Below, piece after piece: positions 1 through 9,015 of a stretch of 64,000 bases of DNA (positions are counted from its first letter, which is position 1; every line of letters begins with the position of its first letter). The notes beneath the pieces are model-generated. The model searched no databases. It saw only the letters and a program-made list of their open reading frames with translations, and was not told where the DNA came from. Source of the stretch: Bacteroidota bacterium (GTDB taxonomy: Bacteria; Bacteroidota; Bacteroidia; 2-12-FULL-35-15). Both the position numbers and the translations under genes were made by a program. The DNA is taken from the NCBI GenBank assembly GCA_947476185.1, contig CANJPX010000012.1, positions 1-64,000 of the forward strand, read 5' to 3'.

Positions 1-287
1 GAACTCCAAACAATATCCATTCTATCATTACGTGGATTATATTTATCTTCATCCATATAAGTAGTTGCCTTTGCATGTTGAACCCAAAGATCCGTCATTA
101 CTAATCCTGCACTTAGTTGCAATCTATATGCAGTAGTGGCTATTACATTCGACAACAACATTTGTGCCGGTGCATCTGCCGGGTTATTAGGACTAACATT
201 CATATCATCAAATCTCTTTTTACAAGAAACTGAAGAAGTGATGAGAAGCACTCCTAAACCGTATATAATTATTTTTTTCATTTTCAT
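1..287 (-). CDS. SusD/RagB-like outer-membrane lipoprotein, 3' part missing
   Basis: Only the first 95 codons lie in the window; the gene runs off the left edge. The N-terminus has a short basic start, a hydrophobic stretch and a lipobox ending in Cys (SVSC), followed by KKRFDDMNVSPNNP, a motif typical of the SusD-like lipoproteins that sit on the cell surface and hand substrates to a SusC porin. It follows the SusC gene by 18 bases on the same strand, the usual SusC-SusD order. Two ATG codons (287 and 281) are possible; the first is used here. The substrate cannot be told from this fragment. The family call rests on the N-terminal motif and the neighbour, since the body of the protein is not visible. 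Confidence 0.85.
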   Translation of the reverse strand, partial: MKMKKIIIYGLGVLLITSSVSCKKRFDDMNVSPNNPADAPAQMLLSNVIATTAYRLQLSAGLVMTDLWVQHAKATTYMDEDKYNPRNDRMDIVWS

Positions 288-305
288 GATACTCAGTTTT
301 TTAGA

Positions 306-3300
306 TTAAAATACAATTTTTAAATTAGCTCCAATTGAACGAGTTGAAGGAATAGCATTTGATTCAAAACCAGATGCATTACGAGAGTTAGAACTATTAA
401 CTTCAGGATCCATATAAGGTAATTTTGAATACATGATCCATAAATTTCTTCCATAAAGTCCAATTTCAACTTTGCTGAAAGGGCTTTTCTTAATAAGACT
501 TTCAGGTAAAGTATATCCTAAACTCACTTGACGAAGTTTTACATATGTTGCATCATAAACCGCGTTGTCAAAGTTCATATAGGCATGATCACCCCAATAA
601 GCTTCGCAAGCAATCGGTGTTGTATTTGCAACTCCGGTACTGATCCAAGTTCCTGTTGAATTATCAGCAACCATTCCTTCATTAACTAAACCTGCTGCCG
701 GACGATCTTCTGTTCTTTCAGAAACACCTGCATAGTCCATCCACATATTTGTTTGTGAAAATACTTTTCCTCCTTGTTGCCAATCAATCAAGAAACTTAA
801 AGTTAATGCTTTGTAAGAAAGTGTATTTTCTAATCCCATTCTGAAATCAGGAGTTACATTTCCTAATTTTTGTGGTGTTGGATTTTTAATTAAATATCCA
901 TCAGCATCAGTTAATACATTTCCATTTTCATCTTTTAAAACTGAATTCCCATATAAGGTACCATATGATTCGCCTTTAACTAAATACAAATCAGCCCAAT
1001 CTCTGTCAAGGAAAATTTTATCTAATCCTTCTGCAACTTCAACAATTTTGCCTTTGTTTTTTGCAAAATTCAAACCGATATCCCATTTAAATCCTTTTTC
1101 TGAAGTAACAGCATTAAGGTTTAACATGATTTCGATACCCTGGTTATTGATCTTACCTGCATTAATAAGGGTAGAAGTATAACCAGAAGATGCAGGGATG
1201 CTAACCGGTACAATAATGTTTTTTGTAGTTGTGTTATAGTAGGTAATATCTAGACCAACCCGACTATCAAAAAATCTTAGGTCAGTTCCAATTTCAAATG
1301 ACTTACCAGTTTCTGCTTTAAGATCAGGATTTTTTAGTGTATTTTCCTGTGTTAATAAAACTGCTCCATTGAATGGCGTACTGATAACAGAAGGATCTGC
1401 TCCAATTGAACCGGATGATTTATAAGATGTCAAATTGTATGGATCTGTATCATTACCAATGAATGCTAAACCTGCTCTTAATTTTCCAAATGATAACCAT
1501 TTTTGGGTTTTCAATAATTCAGAGAAGATGAAACTTCCTGAAACAGAAGGATAAAAATAAGATCTGTTTTTAGATGGTAATGTAGATGACCAATCATTTC
1601 TTGCAGTGATATCTAAATATAGATAATCTTTATATCCCAAAGAAACCAAGCCATATAAACCTACGATCTCTTTTTTAGACATGCTTGCAGTTACTATTGG
1701 TGCATTTGCAGCAAAAGAAACGTTATACAAATCAGGAACTAACAAACCTTGAACTTCAGTATTACTAGCATCTGAAGTTCTTCTGTAATAATTATAACCT
1801 AAAGTTCCGGTGATTGAATATGTTTCTTTTATTCGTTTGTTTCCGGTCAACATCGCATCTACGTTAGTCGTTGTGTTTTTTCCTTTATCGTCATAAAATC
1901 CACCATTTTGCATAACTGAATAATCAATTGTACCTTTTTTGAATTGTTGGAAACGACTCTCCGTTGAAAAATCAGAACCGGCTCTTACAGTTGCAGTCAA
2001 CCAATCATAAATCTTATAATTGAATTTTGCTGTTGCCACAACTCTGTCTCTTCTATCTTTATTTGGATTGTTATATAATGTCCAATAAGGATTATTATGG
2101 TATACAGGATTCCAGTTATAATGTAATCCTGTTGTCGGATCAATTTCATTATAATTATCTTTCAATTCCTGCATATTCACCTGACGGCCAAACCATCCAA
2201 ACATTGATTGCAAAGGGTTATAAGTGTCATAACCAACACCCGGTCTGTTTTTGCCTTGAGCCAACGTATAATTTACGCCTATCTCAGTACTTAACCTTTT
2301 TGTTAATTGTCTGTCGATATTTAATCCTGTGGTATATTTAGCATAAGCTGTGTTAGGAACAGTTCCTTTTTGATTAAAAGAAGACAATGAAAAACGAACA
2401 GCACCTTTATCATCACCACTTGCGATGGAAAGAGCGTTTGTTAATTGGTGACCTGCAACAAAGAAATCCTTAATATTATCCGGTTGTGGATCCCATGTAG
2501 TTACTCTGCCACGATAGTTTGTATACGTTCTTCCATCCAATGGTGCTCCCCAACTTTCGTCAGCATACATAAAATTACCGGAACCATCTGATGGATCATC
2601 TCCGGTATACCCTTGACCATATGAATTTTGAAATTTAGGTAAACGTAAAGTCTTATCTCTGGAATAACCTACATTATAAGTCACTTGAAAATCAGAATTT
2701 TTTCCTTTAAGTCCTTTTCCATTTTTTGTTGTAACAATGATAGCTCCGTTCATCGCACGTGAACCATATAAGGCGGCAGCAACCGGTCCTTTTAGTATGT
2801 TTACTGATTCAATATCATCCGGATTTAGATCGGATATCGGATTTCCTTGATTTGGTGATCCGGTACGGGATTCTTTAAAATCATTATCAACGGGAATACC
2901 ATCAATCACAAATAATGGCGAATTATTTCCGGTAAAAGAAGTAGCGCCACGCAAAGTAATATTTGATGAGGCTCCAACTGCTCCGCTTGAAGATGTAATA
3001 TTCAGTCCGGCAACTTTGCCTTCCAAAGAATTAACAACATTCATTTCACGGGCACCCTGAACGGCATCACCTTTTACTTCCTGTGAGGCATAACCCAAGG
3101 ATTTCTTTTCGCGGGAAATACCAACTGCAGTGATAACTGTTTCTTGCAACATAATTGTACTCGCAACAAAAGAAACATCAATCGCATCCTTATCTGCAAG
3201 AACAGTTTGAAGTGTGTAACCAACAGAAGAAAAAATTAATTTTTTCCCTGTCCCTTCAACTGAGATTGAATAGGACCCTTTTGCATCTGTAGAAGTTGCA

Positions 3301-3452
3301 GTTGTCGTGCCCTCAATTAAGACTGTAACCCCGGGAAGTGTTTCATTGGTTTTTGAATCTTTAACGGTTCCCGTAATTACTCTGGCCTGGGCAAATATTG
3401 CCACCTGGCATAGCATGAGAATGACTGTAAACAGTCCTTTAGTTTTTTTCAT
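306..3452 (-). CDS. SusC/RagA-type TonB-linked outer-membrane protein
   Basis: 1048 residues, normal for the family. In order: a signal peptide ending near FAQA (about residue 22), a carboxypeptidase-regulatory-like beta-sandwich (about 24-100, starting VITGTVKD), a TonB-box-like stretch (ETVITAVG), a plug domain with LRGATSF, FVIDGIPVD and LYGSRAMNGAIIVTTKNG (about 120-245), and a long beta-barrel ending in Phe (LKIVF). These proteins import oligosaccharides, peptides or similar large nutrients across the outer membrane with energy from TonB, together with a SusD lid. The SusD gene lies 18 bases downstream. No sigma/anti-sigma pair or degradative enzyme is visible beside it in this window, so the substrate is unknown. 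Confidence 0.96.
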   Translation of the reverse strand: MKKTKGLFTVILMLCQVAIFAQARVITGTVKDSKTNETLPGVTVLIEGTTTATSTDAKGSYSISVEGTGKKLIFSSVGYTLQTVLADKDAIDVSFVASTIMLQETVITAVGISREKKSLGYASQEVKGDAVQGAREMNVVNSLEGKVAGLNITSSSGAVGASSNITLRGATSFTGNNSPLFVIDGIPVDNDFKESRTGSPNQGNPISDLNPDDIESVNILKGPVAAALYGSRAMNGAIIVTTKNGKGLKGKNSDFQVTYNVGYSRDKTLRLPKFQNSYGQGYTGDDPSDGSGNFMYADESWGAPLDGRTYTNYRGRVTTWDPQPDNIKDFFVAGHQLTNALSIASGDDKGAVRFSLSSFNQKGTVPNTAYAKYTTGLNIDRQLTKRLSTEIGVNYTLAQGKNRPGVGYDTYNPLQSMFGWFGRQVNMQELKDNYNEIDPTTGLHYNWNPVYHNNPYWTLYNNPNKDRRDRVVATAKFNYKIYDWLTATVRAGSDFSTESRFQQFKKGTIDYSVMQNGGFYDDKGKNTTTNVDAMLTGNKRIKETYSITGTLGYNYYRRTSDASNTEVQGLLVPDLYNVSFAANAPIVTASMSKKEIVGLYGLVSLGYKDYLYLDITARNDWSSTLPSKNRSYFYPSVSGSFIFSELLKTQKWLSFGKLRAGLAFIGNDTDPYNLTSYKSSGSIGADPSVISTPFNGAVLLTQENTLKNPDLKAETGKSFEIGTDLRFFDSRVGLDITYYNTTTKNIIVPVSIPASSGYTSTLINAGKINNQGIEIMLNLNAVTSEKGFKWDIGLNFAKNKGKIVEVAEGLDKIFLDRDWADLYLVKGESYGTLYGNSVLKDENGNVLTDADGYLIKNPTPQKLGNVTPDFRMGLENTLSYKALTLSFLIDWQQGGKVFSQTNMWMDYAGVSERTEDRPAAGLVNEGMVADNSTGTWISTGVANTTPIACEAYWGDHAYMNFDNAVYDATYVKLRQVSLGYTLPESLIKKSPFSKVEIGLYGRNLWIMYSKLPYMDPEVNSSNSRNASGFESNAIPSTRSIGANLKIVF

Positions 3453-3781
3453 ATGTGTAGCATTTTAATTTTTGGCCAAAATATGTCAAAATAAGGGTTT
3501 ATTTAATGTTTAGAATCATAAAATATTAGGAGTCGAATTTTGAAAATAAAAATTACCTAGAACAATAAAAACAAGAATTCGCAACTGACATTTGACTACA
3601 AAATACTATTTATCAGAAAGTTAGAGAAATAATAATGCTGATTTAAGAAGGTGAAAATCAAAAATAGTCTAACTATTTTATCAACTATTGTTCATAACTT
3701 ACTCTTAAAATATAATCTATTACGGACATATCCCGAAGCCACATTTTTATTTTTTTAAAGAGGAATGGAAAATAAACAGAA
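3453..3781. other. Gene-free 329-bp gap upstream of the SusC gene
   Basis: AT-rich sequence with no open frame worth calling on either strand. It must hold the promoter of the minus-strand SusC gene; TATTTTG stretches at about 3480-3495 on the minus strand resemble the Bacteroidota -7 box but are one base short of TAnnTTTG. No strong terminator hairpin was seen for the gene coming from the right. Confidence 0.5.
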
Positions 3782-4135
3782 TTACAGTTTTTTATAGTGA
3801 TTTCTGATTACCACTTTTTGTAATTCGCGTTTAATGATAAGGTCGGTTACAATCATTGAAAATGGTTCGGTAGAATTTCCATGAACAGCTTTTTTGATTT
3901 GCTCGTCACTCAGATCAATGCGGTATAATATGCCAAGAAATTTTTGTTGATTGGAGTCTATTAGCTTTTTAATATGAGGTTCCATCTGATCAAATAATTC
4001 TTCGTAAGCATTGAAAGCGTTGCCGGAGAATTTTATTTCCATCCCAAACATATCAAAATCTTTGATGATCTGATCAGCAGTATCTTTTATGAGATCAAGC
4101 CGATTTATATATTGGGAGAGGTCGGTGAAGTTCAT
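3782..4135 (-). CDS. Small conserved-looking protein of unknown function
   Basis: 117 residues, soluble, no signal peptide or membrane segment, predicted mostly helical by eye with many charged residues. I do not recognise a named domain. It is the last gene of a minus-strand run (ferredoxin, polyprenyl synthase and rfbA lie upstream) with an 83-bp gap before it, so co-transcription is possible. ATG start; composition is like its neighbours. Confidence 0.75.
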   Translation of the reverse strand: MNFTDLSQYINRLDLIKDTADQIIKDFDMFGMEIKFSGNAFNAYEELFDQMEPHIKKLIDSNQQKFLGILYRIDLSDEQIKKAVHGNSTEPFSMIVTDLIIKRELQKVVIRNHYKKL

Positions 4136-4218
4136 TTTTTGTTTCTCTCATTTATGCAGCAAAGGCGCAAAGTTTTTTTATTACTTTAATAACCCGCTTT
4201 ATCTGCCCCATCGGGGTA

Positions 4219-4548
4219 CTATCCATTTTTATCTCGTACCGTTTCTAACTTTAATCTTTCGACAACACGACCATTAATAATATGCTCATCAATAATCTCA
4301 TCAATATCGCTTAATTCCACACCCACATAAAATACACCTTCAGGATAAATAACAATTGTTTGCCCGAAATCACAAATATCCAAACAACCGGATTTTTGTG
4401 CCCGGATCTTTATTGGAAGGTCCAATGCTTTTAATTTTTTTTTGAAAGCATCAACTATTTCCATCCCATGTGCTTCTCCACAACTCTTTCTGGAAGCTCC
4501 CTCCGCCCGCTGATTGGTGCAAATGAATATATGTTTGTCGTAAACCAT
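4219..4548 (-). CDS. Thioredoxin-like [2Fe-2S] ferredoxin
   Basis: 109 residues with four cysteines spaced as in the thioredoxin-like [2Fe-2S] ferredoxins: Cys10 and Cys23 (HIFICTNQR...RKSCGE) and Cys55 and Cys59 (KSGCLDICDFG). These proteins carry one [2Fe-2S] cluster on a thioredoxin fold and act as small electron carriers; the partner is unknown here. The start codon lies one base after the stop of the polyprenyl synthase gene, which implies translational coupling and one transcript. The link to isoprenoid synthesis is positional only. Confidence 0.9.
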   Translation of the reverse strand: MVYDKHIFICTNQRAEGASRKSCGEAHGMEIVDAFKKKLKALDLPIKIRAQKSGCLDICDFGQTIVIYPEGVFYVGVELSDIDEIIDEHIINGRVVERLKLETVRDKNG

Positions 4549-4549
4549 G

Positions 4550-5530
4550 TTATACTTCTCTTACCATCAAGCTTTCAGCAAAAGCGATCAAAGCTTCTTT
4601 TTTTGATGCGGTAACAGGAATGTCTTTCAAGTATGTCAATGATAACTCAAAGTACTTCTGCATTTCATTTTGAGCCAATTCTTTTACATTTAAGAAGTTG
4701 TAAATATTGGTAACTGCAATCACTTTTTCTTCTGCATCAAAATGAGGCGCATTAATCCATTGATGTAACTCTTCTTTCATAAAGCGATTACCCTCAACCA
4801 TTTCTAACGCTTTCAAGAGTAAATATGTTTTCTTGTTGGCGATAATATCCCCACCTTTTTGTTTTCCGAATTTTGAAGCATCGGCATAAACATCAAGTAT
4901 ATCATCTTGTAACTGAAATGCTAATCCAATATTTTTCCCAAAGTCATATAATCGCTGAGCGTTTTCTTCACTTGCATCACCAAGCAGCGCACCGATCTTC
5001 AAGGCACCTCCCAACAAAACGGCCGTTTTCAACTCAATCATTTTAATATATTGCGGAATAGAAACTTTAGAAATCGTTTCATAATTCATATCGTACTGCT
5101 GACCTTCACAAACCTTTATTGCAGTATCACTAAAAATATCAAGCAGCTGAGGAAGCGAATTACTTTTACTCATACATAACTCCTGATAAGCACGAACCAT
5201 CATAGCGTCGCCACTTAAAATGGCAATGTTATTATTCCACTTTTCATGAACGGTGCTCTGATTCCTTCTCAAGGGAGCCTTGTCCATCAGATCATCATGT
5301 AACAATGTGAAATTATGAAAAAGCTCAATAGCTAAAGCCGGATGAATAGCTTTGGAAGTGTTGCCATCAAAAAAATCGCATGCCATAAAAACGAGAAGAG
5401 GGCGAAGACGCTTGCCACCCAATGACATGATATAAGAAATAGGATCATACAGTTCTTTTGGATCGGAACCATACTTTTTATTCTTTAAAGCATCTTCAAT
5501 TTGTTGCTGATATGAGGTTATCGTTTGCAA
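4550..5530 (-). CDS. Trans-polyprenyl diphosphate synthase
   Basis: 326 residues. Both aspartate-rich motifs of trans-isoprenyl diphosphate synthases are present: DDLMD at 79-83 followed by the RR of PLRRN, and DDILD at 209-213, plus the GGKRLRP substrate-binding segment at 38-44. The enzyme adds isopentenyl diphosphate units to an allylic diphosphate using Mg2+. Chain length cannot be fixed by eye; geranylgeranyl or longer (menaquinone side chain) is likely in this phylum. It lies 20 bases after rfbA and one base before the ferredoxin gene. Confidence 0.94.
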   Translation of the reverse strand: MQTITSYQQQIEDALKNKKYGSDPKELYDPISYIMSLGGKRLRPLLVFMACDFFDGNTSKAIHPALAIELFHNFTLLHDDLMDKAPLRRNQSTVHEKWNNNIAILSGDAMMVRAYQELCMSKSNSLPQLLDIFSDTAIKVCEGQQYDMNYETISKVSIPQYIKMIELKTAVLLGGALKIGALLGDASEENAQRLYDFGKNIGLAFQLQDDILDVYADASKFGKQKGGDIIANKKTYLLLKALEMVEGNRFMKEELHQWINAPHFDAEEKVIAVTNIYNFLNVKELAQNEMQKYFELSLTYLKDIPVTASKKEALIAFAESLMVREV

Positions 5531-5550
5531 TTATCAGATTTGTTTTATAA

Positions 5551-6414
5551 TTATTGTTCTGCCAACTTCATTAAATAGGATCCATAACCACTTTTCAAAA
5601 GTGGCTCTGCAATTTTTTTCAATTGTTCCTTATTGATGTAACCCATTCTGAATGCTACTTCTTCGATACAACCAATTCTTAATCCTTGTCGCTCTTCAAT
5701 TACCTGAACAAACTGTCCGGCTTGCGTTAAGGACTCAAAAGTACCCGTATCCAACCATGCTGTTCCACGGTCCAAGATCCCTACTTTTAATCTACCTTCT
5801 TGTAAATAATATTTATTTACATCTGTTATTTCATATTCTCCGCGAGGACTAGGTTTTAATGTTTTTGCAACTTGTACAACACTATTATCATAAAAATACA
5901 ATCCGGGAACTGCATAATTTGATTTTGGTGTCAAGGGCTTTTCTTCTATCGACATAGCTTTACCTGTTGCATCAAATTCAACTACACCGTATCGTTCAGG
6001 ATCAGAAACGTGATATGCAAAAACAACTCCGCCTTCAGGATCTTGATGTTGCTGCAATAACCTTCCCAATCCTGCTCCATAAAAAATATTATCTCCCAAT
6101 ACCAATGCTACTTTATCGTTTCCAATAAATTTTTCTCCAATTACAAATGCCTGAGCAAGACCGTTTGGAATTTCCTGAACGGCATAACTGAATTTACAAC
6201 CCAGCCTTTTCCCATCACCCAACAATCGCTCGAACTGGGGAAGATCGTGAGGTGTAGAAATAATAAGCACTTCCGAGATCCCTGCCATCATCAATACAGA
6301 TAGCGGATAATAGATCATTGGTTTATTATAAATTGGCATCAATTGTTTACTGACAGCAAGGGTCAAAGGATGCAATCGAGTTCCGGAACCTCCGGCTAAT
6401 ATAATTCCTTTCAT
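5551..6414 (-). CDS. rfbA: Glucose-1-phosphate thymidylyltransferase
   Basis: 287 residues, the usual length. It begins with the nucleotidyltransferase loop [16 protein letters not shown] and keeps the family's [27 protein letters not shown] and WLDTGT segments. It makes dTDP-glucose from dTTP and glucose-1-phosphate, the first step to dTDP-rhamnose and related sugars of surface polysaccharides. The other rml genes are not in the window, so the pathway is split or lies elsewhere. It is followed after 20 bases by the polyprenyl synthase gene. Confidence 0.96.
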   Translation of the reverse strand: MKGIILAGGSGTRLHPLTLAVSKQLMPIYNKPMIYYPLSVLMMAGISEVLIISTPHDLPQFERLLGDGKRLGCKFSYAVQEIPNGLAQAFVIGEKFIGNDKVALVLGDNIFYGAGLGRLLQQHQDPEGGVVFAYHVSDPERYGVVEFDATGKAMSIEEKPLTPKSNYAVPGLYFYDNSVVQVAKTLKPSPRGEYEITDVNKYYLQEGRLKVGILDRGTAWLDTGTFESLTQAGQFVQVIEERQGLRIGCIEEVAFRMGYINKEQLKKIAEPLLKSGYGSYLMKLAEQ

Positions 6415-6487
6415 ATATCGTACTTTAATTTATTTCTTGAAAAAGTTTTCTCTCTATTACTTTTCAAATAGTCACATTTTCAAATTA

Positions 6488-8914
6488 TTATTTTTTCTTT
6501 ATTTCCAATTCATCCAGATTTATGTCATCAACTTCGTCATAAACCTCTATCAATGGATCCTGTAAAAATGTTTTGTTGGTGATTCGTTTTTCCAACGAGA
6601 GTAAAAAACAAGGTAACAATATTAAATTTGAACAGTATGCGATCAACAGCGTTACAGAAATCAATATACCCAATGCTGCAGTGCCACCAAAACTGGAAGC
6701 TGAAAATATTCCGAACCCACAGAATAAAATGATCGCGGTATAGATCATGCTGACTCCGGTTTCTTTAATAGTAAGTGACACAGCTTTCGAAATACTGGAA
6801 TGAGGGTTTCTCATTTCCTGACGGTACTTAGTAAGAAAATATAGTGTTCCATCAGAGGCAATACCAAAGGCAATACTGTAAACTAAAATTGTACTTGGTT
6901 TAATATATATATGGAAAAAGCCCATAATTCCAGCTGTTATTACTAAAGGAATTAAACTAGGGACAACAGAAATAAATATCATGCGCGGTGACATGAACAA
7001 TGTGTACAAAACAATTGCAATCAATAAAATTGCTAACAAAACACTTTCCAATAAATTTTTAACTAAAAATTTATTGCCTTGCAAAAAGATCATGCTATTT
7101 CCTGTTATTACAACTTTGTAATTTTTATCAGCAGAGAGCCACTCATTTTTTTCATAGTCGTAATTAAAAACACTGTCGATTCTTGGTTTTAATCTTTCCA
7201 ACAATTTCCCTAGTTCTATAGAACCTATATCTTTCATTTGAACACTTACTCTTGTATATTGTTTTGTGCTATCGATGAAAGCAGCAAACTGACTTGATTT
7301 ACTTTCGGCATCCGATTTAGCATAATCAGCTAACTTCTGCAGGTCCATTGCACCGGGCAAACGATAATCCTTTCTGTCCCCATCATTATATGCCTGATTA
7401 AAAAATTTGATCCCTTCGACAACTGAAACGGCTTTTGAAAAAACAGAATCCTGTAAAAATAATTTTTGAAGTTTATTGATCTTATAAAGTGTTCTGCCAC
7501 CATCAGCAAAAACACCATTTGGCTTTTTTGTATCTATAGCAATTTCGAAAGGAAGAACCCCGTTGTAGTTTTTTTCAAAATAACGGAGATCAACCAAAAT
7601 AGGATCTTTTTTAGGCAGATCATCAACAACATATCCTAATGGTAATACTTTTGTTGTTCCATAAATGGCTATCACGACCAATACAATTACTATCGCGTAG
7701 ATCCTTGGTCGATAGTGATGCACCCAATAATCCACTTTTTGAAGAATCGCAGAAATACGCTTGCTTTGTAAATGTTTAATATGCTTTACTGATGGAGAAG
7801 GCAATAAACTAAAAACGATTGGCACCAACATCAAAGAGATCAAGTATGTAAGCATCACACTCATTGAAGAAATCAATCCGAATTCAAATAATACTTTACT
7901 ATCTGTTGAGCAAAATACTGCAAATCCAATTGATGTAGTAATGTTTGCCATGAATAAAGAGATCCCTACTTTTTCAATTGAGCGGGAAAGCGCCCGGATC
8001 TTATTTCCATGCAATTTAAATTCCGTGTGATATTTGTTTAGTAGCAGAATACAATTGGGGACACCAATAACAATCAAAAGAGGAGGGATTAACCCTGTGA
8101 GTACAGAAATATGATAACCAAACAATACCAATATCCCAACCGACCAAATCACACCAATAAAAACAACTATCAGAGAAAAAATGACCGGTAAGAACGACCT
8201 GAAAAACAACATTAAAATTATTGCGGTGACAATCAGAGCTAACACCATGAATAAGGTCATTTCACTCTGTATCTTACGTGCTACAGCTGTCCTGATATAA
8301 GGCATACCTGAATAATGAACCTCAATATTTGTAGCAGCAATAAATTTTTCGACTTGCGCTTTAATTGAATCCACCATCCATAAACGGTCCTTTGTATTCA
8401 ATAATTTATTGTCGAAAGTGATCGCCATCAAAGTGGTTTGAGCGGTATCATTATAAATTATCCCTTTATAAAATGGAAGTGCCTTGATCACTATCTTGAT
8501 GCTATCAACTTCAGCCTGAGTTTGTGGTTTTCTGGAAAGGATGGGGAAATTTTCAAACTTCTGAAGGCTGTCATTTTTTACTAATGTCTGTAAACGTGCA
8601 ACAGACAAAACCGCTTTTACACCGATAGCATCTTTTAAATGATCACCCAGGTCATACCAGGCATTAAAGTTTTTGACAGTATATAAGGACGTATCTGAAA
8701 TACCAATTACCATAACAGCACCATCCTGACCAAATCGCTTTTTGAAATTTTTGTATTCTACAGCCGTTGTATCATGATCAGGTAAAAGGTTTGGAGCCTC
8801 ATAGGATAATTCTGCTTTTTGAGCATAGTAGCCAAAAAACACGGTTAATCCTCCAAGCACAAGAATAATGGCTAATCTATTTCTTAAAATAAAGCGTGCA
8901 ATGGATACCCACAT
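6488..8914 (-). CDS. RND/MMPL-family membrane exporter
   Basis: 808 residues arranged as two halves, each with one membrane helix, a large periplasmic loop and a block of about five helices (blocks at about 215-400 and 630-775). The helix blocks have the sterol-sensing/MMPL look of the RND superfamily (for example GLIPPLLIVIGVPNCILLLNKYH in the first half and the matching SIAFGIASDGTLYFLTKYRQE in the second). Such proteins use the proton gradient to move lipids or hydrophobic compounds. No periplasmic adaptor or outer-membrane channel gene is adjacent, which fits the lipid-transporting MMPL/HpnN type more than a drug efflux system. Substrate unknown. Gap to rfbA is 73 bp. Confidence 0.88.
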   Translation of the reverse strand: MWVSIARFILRNRLAIILVLGGLTVFFGYYAQKAELSYEAPNLLPDHDTTAVEYKNFKKRFGQDGAVMVIGISDTSLYTVKNFNAWYDLGDHLKDAIGVKAVLSVARLQTLVKNDSLQKFENFPILSRKPQTQAEVDSIKIVIKALPFYKGIIYNDTAQTTLMAITFDNKLLNTKDRLWMVDSIKAQVEKFIAATNIEVHYSGMPYIRTAVARKIQSEMTLFMVLALIVTAIILMLFFRSFLPVIFSLIVVFIGVIWSVGILVLFGYHISVLTGLIPPLLIVIGVPNCILLLNKYHTEFKLHGNKIRALSRSIEKVGISLFMANITTSIGFAVFCSTDSKVLFEFGLISSMSVMLTYLISLMLVPIVFSLLPSPSVKHIKHLQSKRISAILQKVDYWVHHYRPRIYAIVIVLVVIAIYGTTKVLPLGYVVDDLPKKDPILVDLRYFEKNYNGVLPFEIAIDTKKPNGVFADGGRTLYKINKLQKLFLQDSVFSKAVSVVEGIKFFNQAYNDGDRKDYRLPGAMDLQKLADYAKSDAESKSSQFAAFIDSTKQYTRVSVQMKDIGSIELGKLLERLKPRIDSVFNYDYEKNEWLSADKNYKVVITGNSMIFLQGNKFLVKNLLESVLLAILLIAIVLYTLFMSPRMIFISVVPSLIPLVITAGIMGFFHIYIKPSTILVYSIAFGIASDGTLYFLTKYRQEMRNPHSSISKAVSLTIKETGVSMIYTAIILFCGFGIFSASSFGGTAALGILISVTLLIAYCSNLILLPCFLLSLEKRITNKTFLQDPLIEVYDEVDDINLDELEIKKK

Positions 8915-8991
8915 AGTTTTTTAATTAACCCTATTAATGTTTTCTTCCCGAAATTAATCATAATAAAATTACTGGCAAAAAGAGAATCTCG

Positions 8992-9015
8992 TTGAAAGCT
9001 ATACTTGGCTTTCAA
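8992..9015 (-). terminator. Hairpin at the 3' end of the DUF5686 gene
   Basis: Perfect 8-bp stem (TTGAAAGC/GCTTTCAA) with an 8-base loop that includes the stop codon of the upstream gene. On the minus strand a T-rich stretch (TCTCTTTTTG) follows, but a few bases away, so this is only a possible terminator. Confidence 0.35.
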